Positions 25,711-35,313 of a DNA stretch of 47,614 nucleotides are shown piece by piece. This DNA comes from Clostridium algidicarnis DSM 15099 (GTDB taxonomy: Bacteria; Bacillota; Clostridia; Clostridiales; Clostridiaceae). A model generated the notes under the pieces. It did no database searches, was not told where the DNA came from, and was given only the letters and a program-made list of their open reading frames with translations. The stretch covers positions 1 through 47,614 of the forward strand of contig NZ_PTIS01000020.1 in the NCBI RefSeq assembly GCF_002934235.1. The letters run 5' to 3'. The position numbers and the translations under genes were made by a program. The first letter of the stretch is position 1; every line of letters begins with the position of its first letter.

Positions 25711-26616
25711 ATGAGGATTTCTGAAATAATTTCTAGAAGTAATGATAATTTTGATATTACAGATACTTTAAAAGAAGAAGAATTTGAATCTTTAGCACTA
25801 GCAAGCGCTGATTTGGATTTTTCATTTTGTACATTTATTGATAATGAAAAGTATGTTGATAATATTTCTAAAAGTGCAAGGATGATTGTTACAACAGATA
25901 AAATAGCCAAATTGATAAATGATAGAGGGATATGTATTAGTAAAAACCCTAGGATATCTTTCTTTAAACTTCACAATCATTTATCAAAAAAAGATTACTA
26001 CACTAAGAAATATGATTTTAATAGCCAAATAGGCCATAACTGTAATATAAGCAAATTGGCACATATATCAGAGAAAAATGTGAAGATAGGTGATAACGTC
26101 ACAATAGAAGAATTCGTAGCTATAAAAGAAAATACAGTAATAGGTGATAATTGTGTAATAAGAGCTGGGGCTATATTGAGTGGCGAAGGATTTGAATTTA
26201 AAAGAACTGAAAATAAAGAAATACTTTTTGCTAAACATTGTGGAAAGCTAATTGTAAAAGATAATGTTGAGATTCAATATAATACTTGTGTAGACAAAGC
26301 GGTTTATCCGTGGGATGAAACAATAATAGGGGAATATAGCAAGCTAGATAATTTAGTTCATATAGGACATGCAGCCAAGATTGGTGATAGATGCTTACTT
26401 GCAGCTAATTCACTTATAGGAGGAAGAACTGTTATAGGAGATGATACATGGGTTGGCGTAAGTTCTACAGTATCTAATGGCTTAATAATAGGAAAAGGTG
26501 CAAACTTAAATATAGGTTGCGTAGTAACAAAAGACGTAGAAGATGGAATGAGTGTAACAGGAAATTTTGCTATAGAGCATAAGAAATTTATTGAGTTTAT
26601 AAAAACAATACGATAA
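25711..26616 (+). CDS. LpxD-like left-handed beta-helix N-acyltransferase
   Basis: A 301-residue protein. An N-terminal uridine-binding-type domain (1-100) resembles LpxD. Hexapeptide repeats from about 108 to 285 (IGDNVTIEEFVAI, VIGDNCVIRAGAIL, IGDRCLLAANSLIGG) form a beta-helix. The His of VHIGHAAKIGD is a candidate catalytic base. No lipid A pathway is present, so this is a sugar-nucleotide N-acyltransferase, most likely acylating the 3-amino group (WbpD role) but larger than WbpD. It follows the aminotransferase after 11 bases with RBS AGGAG. Confidence 0.85.
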   Translation: MRISEIISRSNDNFDITDTLKEEEFESLALASADLDFSFCTFIDNEKYVDNISKSARMIVTTDKIAKLINDRGICISKNPRISFFKLHNHLSKKDYYTKKYDFNSQIGHNCNISKLAHISEKNVKIGDNVTIEEFVAIKENTVIGDNCVIRAGAILSGEGFEFKRTENKEILFAKHCGKLIVKDNVEIQYNTCVDKAVYPWDETIIGEYSKLDNLVHIGHAAKIGDRCLLAANSLIGGRTVIGDDTWVGVSSTVSNGLIIGKGANLNIGCVVTKDVEDGMSVTGNFAIEHKKFIEFIKTIR

Positions 26617-26684
26617 ATTTTATATAAATATATGAGTAGTTTTAAAAAGAAATAATAATTATAAAACAATAGGGGGATGAATAA

Positions 26685-28007
26685 ATGAGCGAAATAAAAG
26701 AAGGTTTGTTAAAAAAGATCAATAATAAATCTGCTATAGTTGCAGTTGTAGGATTAGGCTATGTAGGTCTACCACTTGCAGTTGAAAAGGCTAAAGCAGG
26801 ATACAAGACAATTGGCTTTGATATACAAGAATCAAAGGTGAAAATGGTGAATGAAGGGCATAACTATATAGGGGATGTTGTAGATTCAGATTTAGAAGTA
26901 TTAGTTAAAGATGGATTGTTAGCAGCAACTTCAGATTTTTCCATGGTAAAAGATGCAGACTTTATAGCTATATGTGTACCAACTCCACTTGACCAATATC
27001 AACAACCAGATATTAGTTATGTAAGAGATTCTACTATAGCAATATCAAAATATTTTAAAAAGGGAGCTGTGGTAGTTTTAGAAAGTACTACATACCCAGG
27101 AACTACTGAAGAGCTTATATTACCAATATTAGAGGAAGGATCAGGCTTAAAATGTGAAGAAGACTTCTTTTTAGCATTTTCTCCAGAAAGAGTAGATCCA
27201 GGCAATAAGTTATATAAAACAAAGAATACTCCAAAGGTAGTAGGAGGAATAGGCAAAGATTCTACAGAGGTTGCAGCAGCAATGTACAGAGCGGTTTTAG
27301 AGGGTGATGTGTATGAGGTGTCATCACCAAAGGTAGCAGAAATGGAAAAGATACTTGAAAATACATATAGAAATATTAATATTGCACTAGCAAATGAAAT
27401 GGCAATGATATGTGAAAAAATGGGGATAAATATTTGGGAAGTAATAGATGCTGCCAAAACAAAACCTTATGGATTCCAAGCCTTTTATCCAGGTCCAGGA
27501 CTAGGCGGACACTGTATACCACTTGATCCATACTATTTAACTTGGAAGGCAAGAGAATACGATTATCATACAAAACTAATAGAAACTTCAGGAATAATAA
27601 ACGACAGCATGCCTTATTATGTTATTGAAAGAGCATCAAAAATATTAAATAGATACAAAAAGTCTCTTAATGGTTCAAAAGTATTAATACTAGGTGTATC
27701 TTATAAGCAAGATATAGATGATTTTAGAGAAAGTCCTGCCTTAAAGGTTATAGAGAATTTTGAAAATGAAGGCTGCATAGTTGATTTTTATGATCCTTTT
27801 GTAGCTGAATATAAATTCAAAGGCAAAACTAAAGAAGGACTAAAAGAACTTAGTAAAGAAGTATTAAAAGATGCTGACTTAGTAGTAGTTACAACAGCAC
27901 ATACTAATGTTGATTATAATTTTGTGCAAGATAATGCTATAGTTATATTTGACACTAAAAATGCTATGAAAGCTGCTGAGAAGAGAGAAAATATAGAATT
28001 ATTATAA
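26685..28007 (+). CDS. wbpA: UDP-N-acetylhexosamine 6-dehydrogenase (WbpA/WecC-like)
   Basis: A 440-residue NAD-dependent enzyme of the UDP-glucose/GDP-mannose dehydrogenase family. NAD-binding VVGLGYVGLPLAVEKAKAG at 21-39, central helix with Lys222, and catalytic Cys277 in GPGLGGHCIPLDPYYL. The C-terminal domain has GVSYKQDIDDFRESPALKVI. It oxidises C6 of UDP-GlcNAc to the uronate, the first step of the WbpA-B-E-D pathway. RBS GGGGG lies before ATG. Confidence 0.92.
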   Translation: MSEIKEGLLKKINNKSAIVAVVGLGYVGLPLAVEKAKAGYKTIGFDIQESKVKMVNEGHNYIGDVVDSDLEVLVKDGLLAATSDFSMVKDADFIAICVPTPLDQYQQPDISYVRDSTIAISKYFKKGAVVVLESTTYPGTTEELILPILEEGSGLKCEEDFFLAFSPERVDPGNKLYKTKNTPKVVGGIGKDSTEVAAAMYRAVLEGDVYEVSSPKVAEMEKILENTYRNINIALANEMAMICEKMGINIWEVIDAAKTKPYGFQAFYPGPGLGGHCIPLDPYYLTWKAREYDYHTKLIETSGIINDSMPYYVIERASKILNRYKKSLNGSKVLILGVSYKQDIDDFRESPALKVIENFENEGCIVDFYDPFVAEYKFKGKTKEGLKELSKEVLKDADLVVVTTAHTNVDYNFVQDNAIVIFDTKNAMKAAEKRENIELL

Positions 28008-28019
28008 AGGGGTGCTATA

Positions 28020-29027
28020 ATGCTTAAATTTGCAATAATAGGTTGCGGAAGAATATCACATAAACACATCGAAGCACTAATTAATAACAATAAAGAAGCC
28101 GTTCTAGTATCAGTGTGTGATATTATAGAAGATAAAGCTATTGAAATAAAGAAACAATATGAAGATGTTATAAAAGAATCCAATGTGAAAGTGTATACAG
28201 ACTATACAAAGATGTTAGAAAATGAAGAGATAGATGTAGTAGAAATATCCACTGAAAGCGGATACCATGCAAAACATGCTATGGATTGTTTAAATAAAGG
28301 TAAGAATGTGCTTATAGAAAAGCCTATGGCACTATCAGTGGAAGATGCAGATAATATTATAGCTTTAGCAAAGGAAAAGAATAAAAAGGTATGTATATCA
28401 CATCAAAATAGATTCAATCCTCCTATTCAAAAGCTAAGAAGAGCCATAGAAGAAGGTAGGTTTGGAAAGATTATAAATGGAACTGCTAGGATACTATGGA
28501 CAAGAGATAATAATTACTATAAACAAGCACCATGGAGAGGAACAAAGGCTTTAGATGGTGGAACTCTTATGAATCAATGTATACACAACATAGATTTACT
28601 TCAATGGATGATGGGATCAGAAGTTGAAAGAATACATGCTGAGAGAGATACATATTTAAGAAACATAGAAATGGAGGACTTCGGGGCTATACTTATGAGA
28701 TTTAAGAATGGTGCTATAGGTATGGTAGAAGGAAGTGCTTGTGTTTATCCTAAAAACTTAGAGGAAACTTTAAGTATATTTGGAGAAAAAGGAACAGTTG
28801 TAATAGGTGGACTAGCTGTTAACGAAATAAAAACATGGCAGTTTGAAGATGAAAGAGATTATGACAAAGAAGATGAAAGCTCAAAAGTAGATAGTGTTTA
28901 TGGAAAGGGCCATACTCCACTTTATAAAGATTTTATAGACGCTATAAATAATAATAGAGAGCCCTTGGTTAATGGAGAAGAAGGTAAAAAGGCTATGGAG
29001 ATAATACTTAGCGCTTATGAGGGATAA
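28020..29027 (+). CDS. wbpB: Gfo/Idh/MocA oxidoreductase (WbpB-like UDP-GlcNAcA 3-oxidase)
   Basis: A 335-residue NAD enzyme: Rossmann start FAIIGCGRISHKHIEAL, then EKPMALSVEDA (the EKP motif near 100) and substrate region GGTLMNQCIHNIDLLQWMMGS with catalytic His. Placed 12 bases after the dehydrogenase, it fits WbpB, which oxidises C3 of UDP-GlcNAcA so that the WbpE-like enzyme can aminate it. All four steps are thus encoded in 24512-29027, in the order E, D, A, B. Confidence 0.9.
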   Translation: MLKFAIIGCGRISHKHIEALINNNKEAVLVSVCDIIEDKAIEIKKQYEDVIKESNVKVYTDYTKMLENEEIDVVEISTESGYHAKHAMDCLNKGKNVLIEKPMALSVEDADNIIALAKEKNKKVCISHQNRFNPPIQKLRRAIEEGRFGKIINGTARILWTRDNNYYKQAPWRGTKALDGGTLMNQCIHNIDLLQWMMGSEVERIHAERDTYLRNIEMEDFGAILMRFKNGAIGMVEGSACVYPKNLEETLSIFGEKGTVVIGGLAVNEIKTWQFEDERDYDKEDESSKVDSVYGKGHTPLYKDFIDAINNNREPLVNGEEGKKAMEIILSAYEG

Positions 29028-29031
29028 AGTT

Positions 29032-30171
29032 ATGAGTAATAATATTAATATTCTGCAGATATGTTCATACTATATAGGTTCCAAATTATATATGGAGTTA
29101 TTTTCAAAACTTGATGAGATGAGTATGGAACAAACAGTATTTGTGCCTATATCAGATGATAAGTTTAAAGGTGCTAACATTAATTATAATATGAGAAATG
29201 CAAAGTATATTTATTCTAAAGATTTTACTAATTTAGATAGACTCATATATTATACAAAAGTCGATAAAATCTATAAAGATTGTATTAATAAAATCAATTT
29301 AGAAGAGATGAAAGTGATTCATGCTCATTCATTATTTATAAATGGTGGAGTAGCCCTTAGATTAAAAAAAGAAAAGGGAACTGATTATATTGTAGAGATT
29401 CAAAATACTGATATAAATAAATTTTTTAAATACATGAAACACTTGAAAAAGATAGGCATAGAAATATTAAAATATGCTTCGAAATTGGTTTTTTATTCAC
29501 CATCTTACAGAGATTATATAATCAATAGGGTTGCACCAATTAATTTAAAAAGAGAATTACTTGATAAAAGTGTTGTAATACCAAGTGGGATAAATGACTT
29601 TTGGTTAAATAACATATATAAAGAGAAACCTAAGCCTAAGGATAACGAAATTAACCTAATATATGTAGGATCAATTGATAAGAATAAAAATATTGACACT
29701 ACCATAGAAGCATGTAAAATGTTAATTGAAGAAGGCTATAAAATTAGTTATACAGTTATTGGAAGAATAGAAGACGAAAAATATAGGGCAATAATTGACA
29801 ATAATACATTTATACAATATGTACCCCACAGTCCCAAAGAAGAGTTAATTACCTATATAAGAAATGCAGATATATTTATAATGCCTTCTAAACATGAAAC
29901 TTTTGGACTTGTATATGCAGAAGCTATGTCCCAAGGGGTGCCAATAATTTATACAAAAGGACAAGGATTTGATGGACAATTTGAGTATGGTGAAGTTGGA
30001 TATTCGGTTAAATATGATTCTTCAGAAGAAATTGTAAATAGAACAAAGGATATCTTGAATAATTATGAAAATATATCAATAAATTGTACATCTAAAGTTA
30101 ATAAATTTAGTTGGGATAATATAGCTAATGAGTATATAATCATATATAAACAATTAGCTAAAAAGATGTAG
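29032..30171 (+). CDS. Glycosyltransferase family 4
   Basis: A protein of about 379 residues, GT-B fold. N-terminal domain has HAHSLFINGGVALRL. The C-terminal GT1-type nucleotide-binding domain has YVGSIDKNKNIDTTIEAC and the donor motif MPSKHETFGLVYAEAMSQGVP, with the E-x7-E signature. ATG 29032 with GAGGG upstream is chosen over an ATG at 29017 that overlaps the previous gene. It probably adds one sugar of the repeat unit. Confidence 0.9.
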   Translation: MSNNINILQICSYYIGSKLYMELFSKLDEMSMEQTVFVPISDDKFKGANINYNMRNAKYIYSKDFTNLDRLIYYTKVDKIYKDCINKINLEEMKVIHAHSLFINGGVALRLKKEKGTDYIVEIQNTDINKFFKYMKHLKKIGIEILKYASKLVFYSPSYRDYIINRVAPINLKRELLDKSVVIPSGINDFWLNNIYKEKPKPKDNEINLIYVGSIDKNKNIDTTIEACKMLIEEGYKISYTVIGRIEDEKYRAIIDNNTFIQYVPHSPKEELITYIRNADIFIMPSKHETFGLVYAEAMSQGVPIIYTKGQGFDGQFEYGEVGYSVKYDSSEEIVNRTKDILNNYENISINCTSKVNKFSWDNIANEYIIIYKQLAKKM

Positions 30172-30263
30172 AATAGCTATCATTAGTGATTTTGTTAATA
30201 GAAGTTAGACTATCTTTTCACTGTAAACTAGATAACAAGATAACTGAAGATATGGAGGCAAAC

Positions 30264-31166
30264 ATGAAACAATCGAAAATTGGGATCGTTATATTAAATT
30301 ATATGACATATGAACTTACGATAAATTGTTTAAATAACTTAAATTCAATAGTAGCTGAAGATTTTTTTGTAGTAATTGTAGATAATTTATCTCCAAATAA
30401 CTCATATGAAAAAATGGATAATTATATAAGTGAAAATAGATTTAAGTATGATATATTTTTATTAAAAACAGATAAAAATGGTGGATATTCATATGGAAAT
30501 AATGTGGGTATTAAGAAAGCAGAAGAATTAAAAGCTGATTATATACTAATTATGAATAATGATATAGTTATAGAAGATTATAATGTTATAAATAAACTAG
30601 CTGATTATTTAAATGAGAATAGAAGTGTTGCTATGGTAGGTCCAGGAATTATTCAAAAAAAGAGTATGATAGAATTACCTTTAATATCAAAGAGAGTTAC
30701 ACCTTTTGTAGATATTGTAAAAAATGTCTTGTATCCTTGTAATATTATTTTATATAAAATATTAAGAAAAAGGATACAAAAGCACAAGGAACCTATAAAG
30801 GTTTATTCTTTATCTGGATGTTGCTTTATGATAAGAACTACTAGTTTAAAACAGGTTAATTATTTTGATGACAAATTATTTCTATATGGAGAAGAACTTA
30901 TTTTAGGGGAAAAACTTTATAAAAATAACTTTGGTGTATATTTTATACCAACTTTGAATGTAGTTCATAATCATTCTATTACAATAAAGTCCATTTATGA
31001 TTCTAAAAAGATTTCAGCAATGAAACAAGAAAGCTATAAGTATTACTTAGACCAATATCGAAAAGATATAGATAATAAAGTATCTTTTCTAATGGTATAT
31101 TCTTATTTCTTTGTGGAAAAATTATATGACCCATTAATAGTATCAGTTAAAAAAATATTAAGATGA
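30264..31166 (+). CDS. Glycosyltransferase family 2 (rhamnosyltransferase-like)
   Basis: A protein of about 300 residues with GT-A fold: IGIVILNYMTYELTINCLNNL, KNGGYSYGNNVGIKKA and DxD-like MNNDIVI, then SGCCFMIRTTSLKQVNYFDDKLFLYGEE. This layout is typical of rhamnosyl- or related inverting transferases. ATG 30264 follows TGGAGG; an in-frame start at 30186 has no ribosome site. The preceding 90 bases are a small gap without other features. Confidence 0.88.
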   Translation: MKQSKIGIVILNYMTYELTINCLNNLNSIVAEDFFVVIVDNLSPNNSYEKMDNYISENRFKYDIFLLKTDKNGGYSYGNNVGIKKAEELKADYILIMNNDIVIEDYNVINKLADYLNENRSVAMVGPGIIQKKSMIELPLISKRVTPFVDIVKNVLYPCNIILYKILRKRIQKHKEPIKVYSLSGCCFMIRTTSLKQVNYFDDKLFLYGEELILGEKLYKNNFGVYFIPTLNVVHNHSITIKSIYDSKKISAMKQESYKYYLDQYRKDIDNKVSFLMVYSYFFVEKLYDPLIVSVKKILR

Positions 31167-31206
31167 TTGAGAATTGAGTCAGTTAAATTTTTAAGGAGTT
31201 TAGGAA

Positions 31207-32421
31207 ATGGAAAATAAAAAATATAGTACAGTTATTAAAACATTATATTTAGTGGTGGTAGCTTCATTAAATATGGGAACATTTTTTGGAATTAAGATTG
31301 GAGAAAAACAACTAAGTATATCTTATTCAGAAGTATTTTTATTTATTTCATTAATAATCATTATGTTTAAATATAATAATTTATTTAAAATACCACTAGA
31401 AAAGTATTTATACTTGAAGCTTTTGGTGATAAGTTGGGTAATCATAGTAAGCTTTTGGTCCGTACAAGTTGGTCAAAATTTAGGAATTGCTAAATCACTT
31501 ATAGTGGGTGTGTTATCCTTTATCCTTTTTTATAATATTTTTAACTATGATTATTACTTACCTCAAAAAGGATTGAGGGTATTTGGTTTAATACTTTCAG
31601 TTATAATGTTAGTAAATATAATAGTAAATATCGTTAATGGACCTCCAATAAGTACATATGCATATTATGCAATAAAAGAATTTGCCAAAACTCCATTAGG
31701 AAGAAGCAATAATTTATCCATATATTTAGAATTTTTATTATTATATGAGATAGTTTTAAAAGGCAGGAATTGGTATAAATATTGTATGCTATATCTTATT
31801 TCTATTTTTGCAACCCTTTCAAGAACAGGAATAATATTAACTTTTGGAGGGCTATTTTTAACATTCTTAATATCTAGAAATACTAAGGGCGAGAAAGACA
31901 ATAGTCATAAAAATAAAAGCGATAAGAATAAGAAAATTTATTATTTATTATTTGCCATTGCTTTAATAGTAGCTATAACGTATATGTCAAAAAATATTAA
32001 TCAGTTTACGAATTTCTCATCAGGTAATACTAGGTTAAATATTTGGAAACAACATATTGAGGTATTTGCAGAATCACCAATAGTAGGACGCGGTTACCAA
32101 TTAACCGAGGAGTTTCCAGATGCTCATAATATAATAGTAACTATATTGAGTAGTTTTGGACTAGTGGGACTTTTATTATTTACGGTTTTATTGATACATG
32201 TAATTGCTAAAGTATTTAAAAACATTAAACATTATAACTCCATTGGTGCTTATAAAGAAAGTAGATTGAATGTAGCTTTTCTTGCGTCATTTACTATAAT
32301 TTTTGTTCATTCATTTTTTGAACCGTATCTTTTATCGTCTACAACTCAAATTTTTATAAGTATTTTTATTGCAACAATATATACAGAACCATCCAGTTTA
32401 AAAGTAAAGATTAATGTTTAA
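31207..32421 (+). CDS. Wzy-like O-antigen polymerase/ligase family protein
   Basis: A 404-residue integral membrane protein with about ten hydrophobic segments. The family motif region (about 270-320) has NTRLNIWKQHIEVFAESPIVGRGY and AHNIIVTILSSFGLVG, as in Wzy_C proteins, and LSRTGIIL precedes it. It would polymerise flipped repeat units on the outer face. It is the only polymerase candidate here and lies directly before the flippase. Confidence 0.85.
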   Translation: MENKKYSTVIKTLYLVVVASLNMGTFFGIKIGEKQLSISYSEVFLFISLIIIMFKYNNLFKIPLEKYLYLKLLVISWVIIVSFWSVQVGQNLGIAKSLIVGVLSFILFYNIFNYDYYLPQKGLRVFGLILSVIMLVNIIVNIVNGPPISTYAYYAIKEFAKTPLGRSNNLSIYLEFLLLYEIVLKGRNWYKYCMLYLISIFATLSRTGIILTFGGLFLTFLISRNTKGEKDNSHKNKSDKNKKIYYLLFAIALIVAITYMSKNINQFTNFSSGNTRLNIWKQHIEVFAESPIVGRGYQLTEEFPDAHNIIVTILSSFGLVGLLLFTVLLIHVIAKVFKNIKHYNSIGAYKESRLNVAFLASFTIIFVHSFFEPYLLSSTTQIFISIFIATIYTEPSSLKVKINV

Positions 32422-32582
32422 TTTTACTGAAAAACTATATTTATATATGTCTATTCGCAAACCTTAGTACTCTTAAGTACAGTATTGTAGTTCATAAATA
32501 TTTATTATATATAAGTAAAAGAATTAATAAAAACAGATTCAACAGAAAAATATATTAAATATAAAAGTAGACTGGAGGAATT

Positions 32583-34127
32583 ATGGGAAAGAATAAAGTG
32601 GTAAAATCTGCTAGTATAGTAATAATAATAACGATTTTAAGTAAGATTGTGGGATTCTTAAGGGATACGCTTATAGCTAAGGCCTTTGGTACTACTTTTC
32701 AAACTGATGCTTATAATATGGCAATTACAGTACCTAATGTTATGTTTGGTATATTCGGGCTTGCTATAACTACCACCTTTATACCTATGTTAAATGAAAC
32801 TTATAGGGAGAAAGGCAGAAAAGAGATGTTTGACTTTGCTAATAATATAATGAATATACTTTTTGGTGTGTCTATTGTATTATGTGCTTTTGGGTGGATT
32901 TTTGCCCCTTCTTTGGTGCGATTAATAGCTCCAAAATTTGTTGGAAAGACTTACGATTTAACCGTAGCTCTTACTAGAATTAGTGTTATTAATATATTAT
33001 TTATGTCTATGAATAGTGGATATGTGGCTATACTTCAGACATTAGAAGACTTTACAGCACCAGCACTAGTTGGGTTTATGCTTAATCTTCCTATAATAGG
33101 ATATATATTAATGGGTAATGTTTCTATTGAAGGGCTTATGATAGCTACTGTAATAGGAGGGGCTATGCAAGTTTTAATTCAACTTCCATGGCTACTTAAA
33201 CATAAATATAGGTATAAATTTTTTATTAATTTTAAGGATAAAAGAATAAAGAAGATGTTAACTCTCATACTTCCAATAGTTATAGGGGCTAGTGTGAATC
33301 AAATTAATGCTTTAGTAGATAAAACTATAGGCTCTGGGCTTCCAGAGGGTAGCATATCAGCGCTGAATTTTGCAGGTAAGGTAAATAATCTTGTTTATTC
33401 TGTGTTTGGAGCTGCTATAGTAACGGTTATGTATCCTACATTTGCAAGTGAAGCTAATGAAGGTAATATGAAAAAGTTTAAGATGTACATAAGTAAGTCT
33501 ATAAATAATATAAATTTAATAATGATACCAGCAACAGTTGGGATTATAGTCTTAAGTACTCCTGTGGTTAAGTTCGTATTTGAAAGAGGGGAATTTAATC
33601 AAAGTTCAGTGACCATGACTACGACGGCTCTTACATTTTATTCTTTAGGGGTTATATTTTACGGCATGAGGGATATATTAAACAGAGCATTTTATTCCCT
33701 TCAAGATACTAGAACGCCTATGATTAATGGTGTTATAGGTGTGGTTATTAATATAGTGCTAAATTTAATTTTAGTACAGTTTATGGGTATAGGTGGACTA
33801 GCCCTTTCTACTTCTATATCAGCCTTTGTTTGTGCTATGCTTTTAATGTATAGCTTAAGAAAGAAACTAGGTAACTTTAATGGGAAGATAATACTTTCAA
33901 GTTCTATTAAGATAATTATTTCTTCCATTGTTATGGGGCTAGTGGCTAAATTTTCTTATGGATTCTTCATCTCAAGAATTGGAGAGATATCTTCACTATT
34001 TGCTACTATACTAATTAGTGCTACAATATATGTTATAATGATTACTCTTTTACGAGTTAAAGAATTCTTTGATGCGCTAAAGTTAATTAAAAGAAAACTA
34101 GATGGAAGACGGAAAAATGCAATTTAA
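32583..34127 (+). CDS. murJ: MurJ/MviN-family lipid flippase
   Basis: A 514-residue protein of the MOP flippase superfamily with 14 predicted helices. N-terminal SKIVGFLRDTLIAKAFGTTFQTDAY and central Arg/Glu-bearing FVFERGEFNQSS are MurJ hallmarks. No Wzx-type (PST) flippase is present in this cluster, so this copy may export the polysaccharide repeat lipid rather than, or besides, lipid II. A 160-base gap precedes it with AT-rich sequence and RBS TGGAGG. Confidence 0.92.
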   Translation: MGKNKVVKSASIVIIITILSKIVGFLRDTLIAKAFGTTFQTDAYNMAITVPNVMFGIFGLAITTTFIPMLNETYREKGRKEMFDFANNIMNILFGVSIVLCAFGWIFAPSLVRLIAPKFVGKTYDLTVALTRISVINILFMSMNSGYVAILQTLEDFTAPALVGFMLNLPIIGYILMGNVSIEGLMIATVIGGAMQVLIQLPWLLKHKYRYKFFINFKDKRIKKMLTLILPIVIGASVNQINALVDKTIGSGLPEGSISALNFAGKVNNLVYSVFGAAIVTVMYPTFASEANEGNMKKFKMYISKSINNINLIMIPATVGIIVLSTPVVKFVFERGEFNQSSVTMTTTALTFYSLGVIFYGMRDILNRAFYSLQDTRTPMINGVIGVVINIVLNLILVQFMGIGGLALSTSISAFVCAMLLMYSLRKKLGNFNGKIILSSSIKIIISSIVMGLVAKFSYGFFISRIGEISSLFATILISATIYVIMITLLRVKEFFDALKLIKRKLDGRRKNAI

Positions 34128-34181
34128 AATGTTGGATTTTGCGTAAAAGTTATTTTTAAATAAAAGTAGGGTGGTGTTTAT

Positions 34182-35189
34182 ATGTCTATACTAATTACTG
34201 GAGGGGCAGGATATATTGGAAGTCACACTTCTGTGGAGCTATTAAATGCAGGGTATGACATTGTAATAGTAGATAATTTTTCTAATAGTAAGCCTGAGGT
34301 TTTAAATCGTATAAAGGAATTAACAGGAAAAGGGTTTAAATTTTATGAGGTGGATGTTTTAGATAAGGATGCCCTAAGTCAGGTATTTTCTGAAAATCAT
34401 ATTGAGGCTGTTATACATTTTGCAGGGCTTAAGTCTGTAGGTGAATCTGTAGCAATGCCTATAAATTATTATTATAACAATATTACAGGAAACTTGATTC
34501 TTGCTGAAGTTATGGCAAAACACAATGTAAAGAAAATAGTATTTAGTTCATCTGCAACGGTTTATGGAATGAATAATATTTCACCTTTAACAGAGGATTT
34601 ACCGCTTAGCACAACTAATCCTTATGGAAGTACTAAGCTTATGGGTGAGCAAATATTTCAAGATATATATGTGTCTGACAATGAATGGAGTATTGCCCTT
34701 CTTAGATATTTCAATCCTATAGGTGCACATGAAAGTGGTAGAATTGGAGAGGATCCAAAAGGGATACCTAATAATATAATGCCATATATTACTCAAGTAG
34801 CTGTAGGTAAGAGGGAAAAGTTAAACGTCTTTGGTGATGACTATGATACTCATGATGGCACAGGGGTAAGGGATTATATCCATGTAGTTGACCTTGCAAA
34901 AGGGCATTTAAAGGCAGTAGAGAAGATTATGGGGACTAAGGGTGTAAAGATATATAATCTTGGTACAGGCATAGGATATAGTGTTTTAGACCTGGTTAAA
35001 AACTTTGAAGAAGCAACAGGGGTTAAAGTACCTTATGTTATAACAAAGAGAAGACCAGGGGATATAGCTGCATGCTTCTCAGATCCTACAAAAGCTCTTA
35101 AAGAGCTAAACTGGAAAACAGAAAAGACACTTAAAGATATGTGCAAAGACTCTTGGAAATGGCAATCAAATAACCCAAAAGGTTATTAA
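34182..35189 (+). CDS. galE: UDP-glucose 4-epimerase GalE
   Basis: A 335-residue SDR enzyme: NAD loop [15 protein letters not shown], catalytic Ser region SSSATVYG and Tyr-xxx-Lys in NPYGSTK, with [16 protein letters not shown] downstream. It interconverts UDP-Glc and UDP-Gal (or the GlcNAc/GalNAc pair), using the product of GalU. It ends the biosynthetic part of the cluster, with REP1 after it. Confidence 0.95.
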   Translation: MSILITGGAGYIGSHTSVELLNAGYDIVIVDNFSNSKPEVLNRIKELTGKGFKFYEVDVLDKDALSQVFSENHIEAVIHFAGLKSVGESVAMPINYYYNNITGNLILAEVMAKHNVKKIVFSSSATVYGMNNISPLTEDLPLSTTNPYGSTKLMGEQIFQDIYVSDNEWSIALLRYFNPIGAHESGRIGEDPKGIPNNIMPYITQVAVGKREKLNVFGDDYDTHDGTGVRDYIHVVDLAKGHLKAVEKIMGTKGVKIYNLGTGIGYSVLDLVKNFEEATGVKVPYVITKRRPGDIAACFSDPTKALKELNWKTEKTLKDMCKDSWKWQSNNPKGY

Positions 35190-35215
35190 ATCCAGATCAA
35201 TATATGGAAGAAAGT

Positions 35216-35268
35216 GTATCCACCTCTGAGGTCCTCCCTTTTAATGGGAGCACCTCAGAGGTGGATAC
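35216..35268. repeat. REP1 (BIME-like paired palindrome)
   Basis: Two inverted arms of 23 bases, GTATCCACCTCTGAGG... and its near-perfect complement (one mismatch), separated by TTTTAAT-type loop sequence. The core ACCTC-T-GAGGT is a palindrome within each arm. It lies between galE and the LCP gene. Being GC-richer than its surroundings it is easily recognised. Confidence 0.85.
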
Positions 35269-35313
35269 ATTAATTGTAAAATGCATAAAATTTAAGGATG
35301 AGGTGTAAAGGTT

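Noticed and set aside
26685-28007. UDP-glucose 6-dehydrogenase (Ugd)
   Set aside because: The neighbouring oxidase, aminotransferase and N-acyltransferase and the WecC/WbpA-like sequence favour an N-acetylhexosamine substrate.
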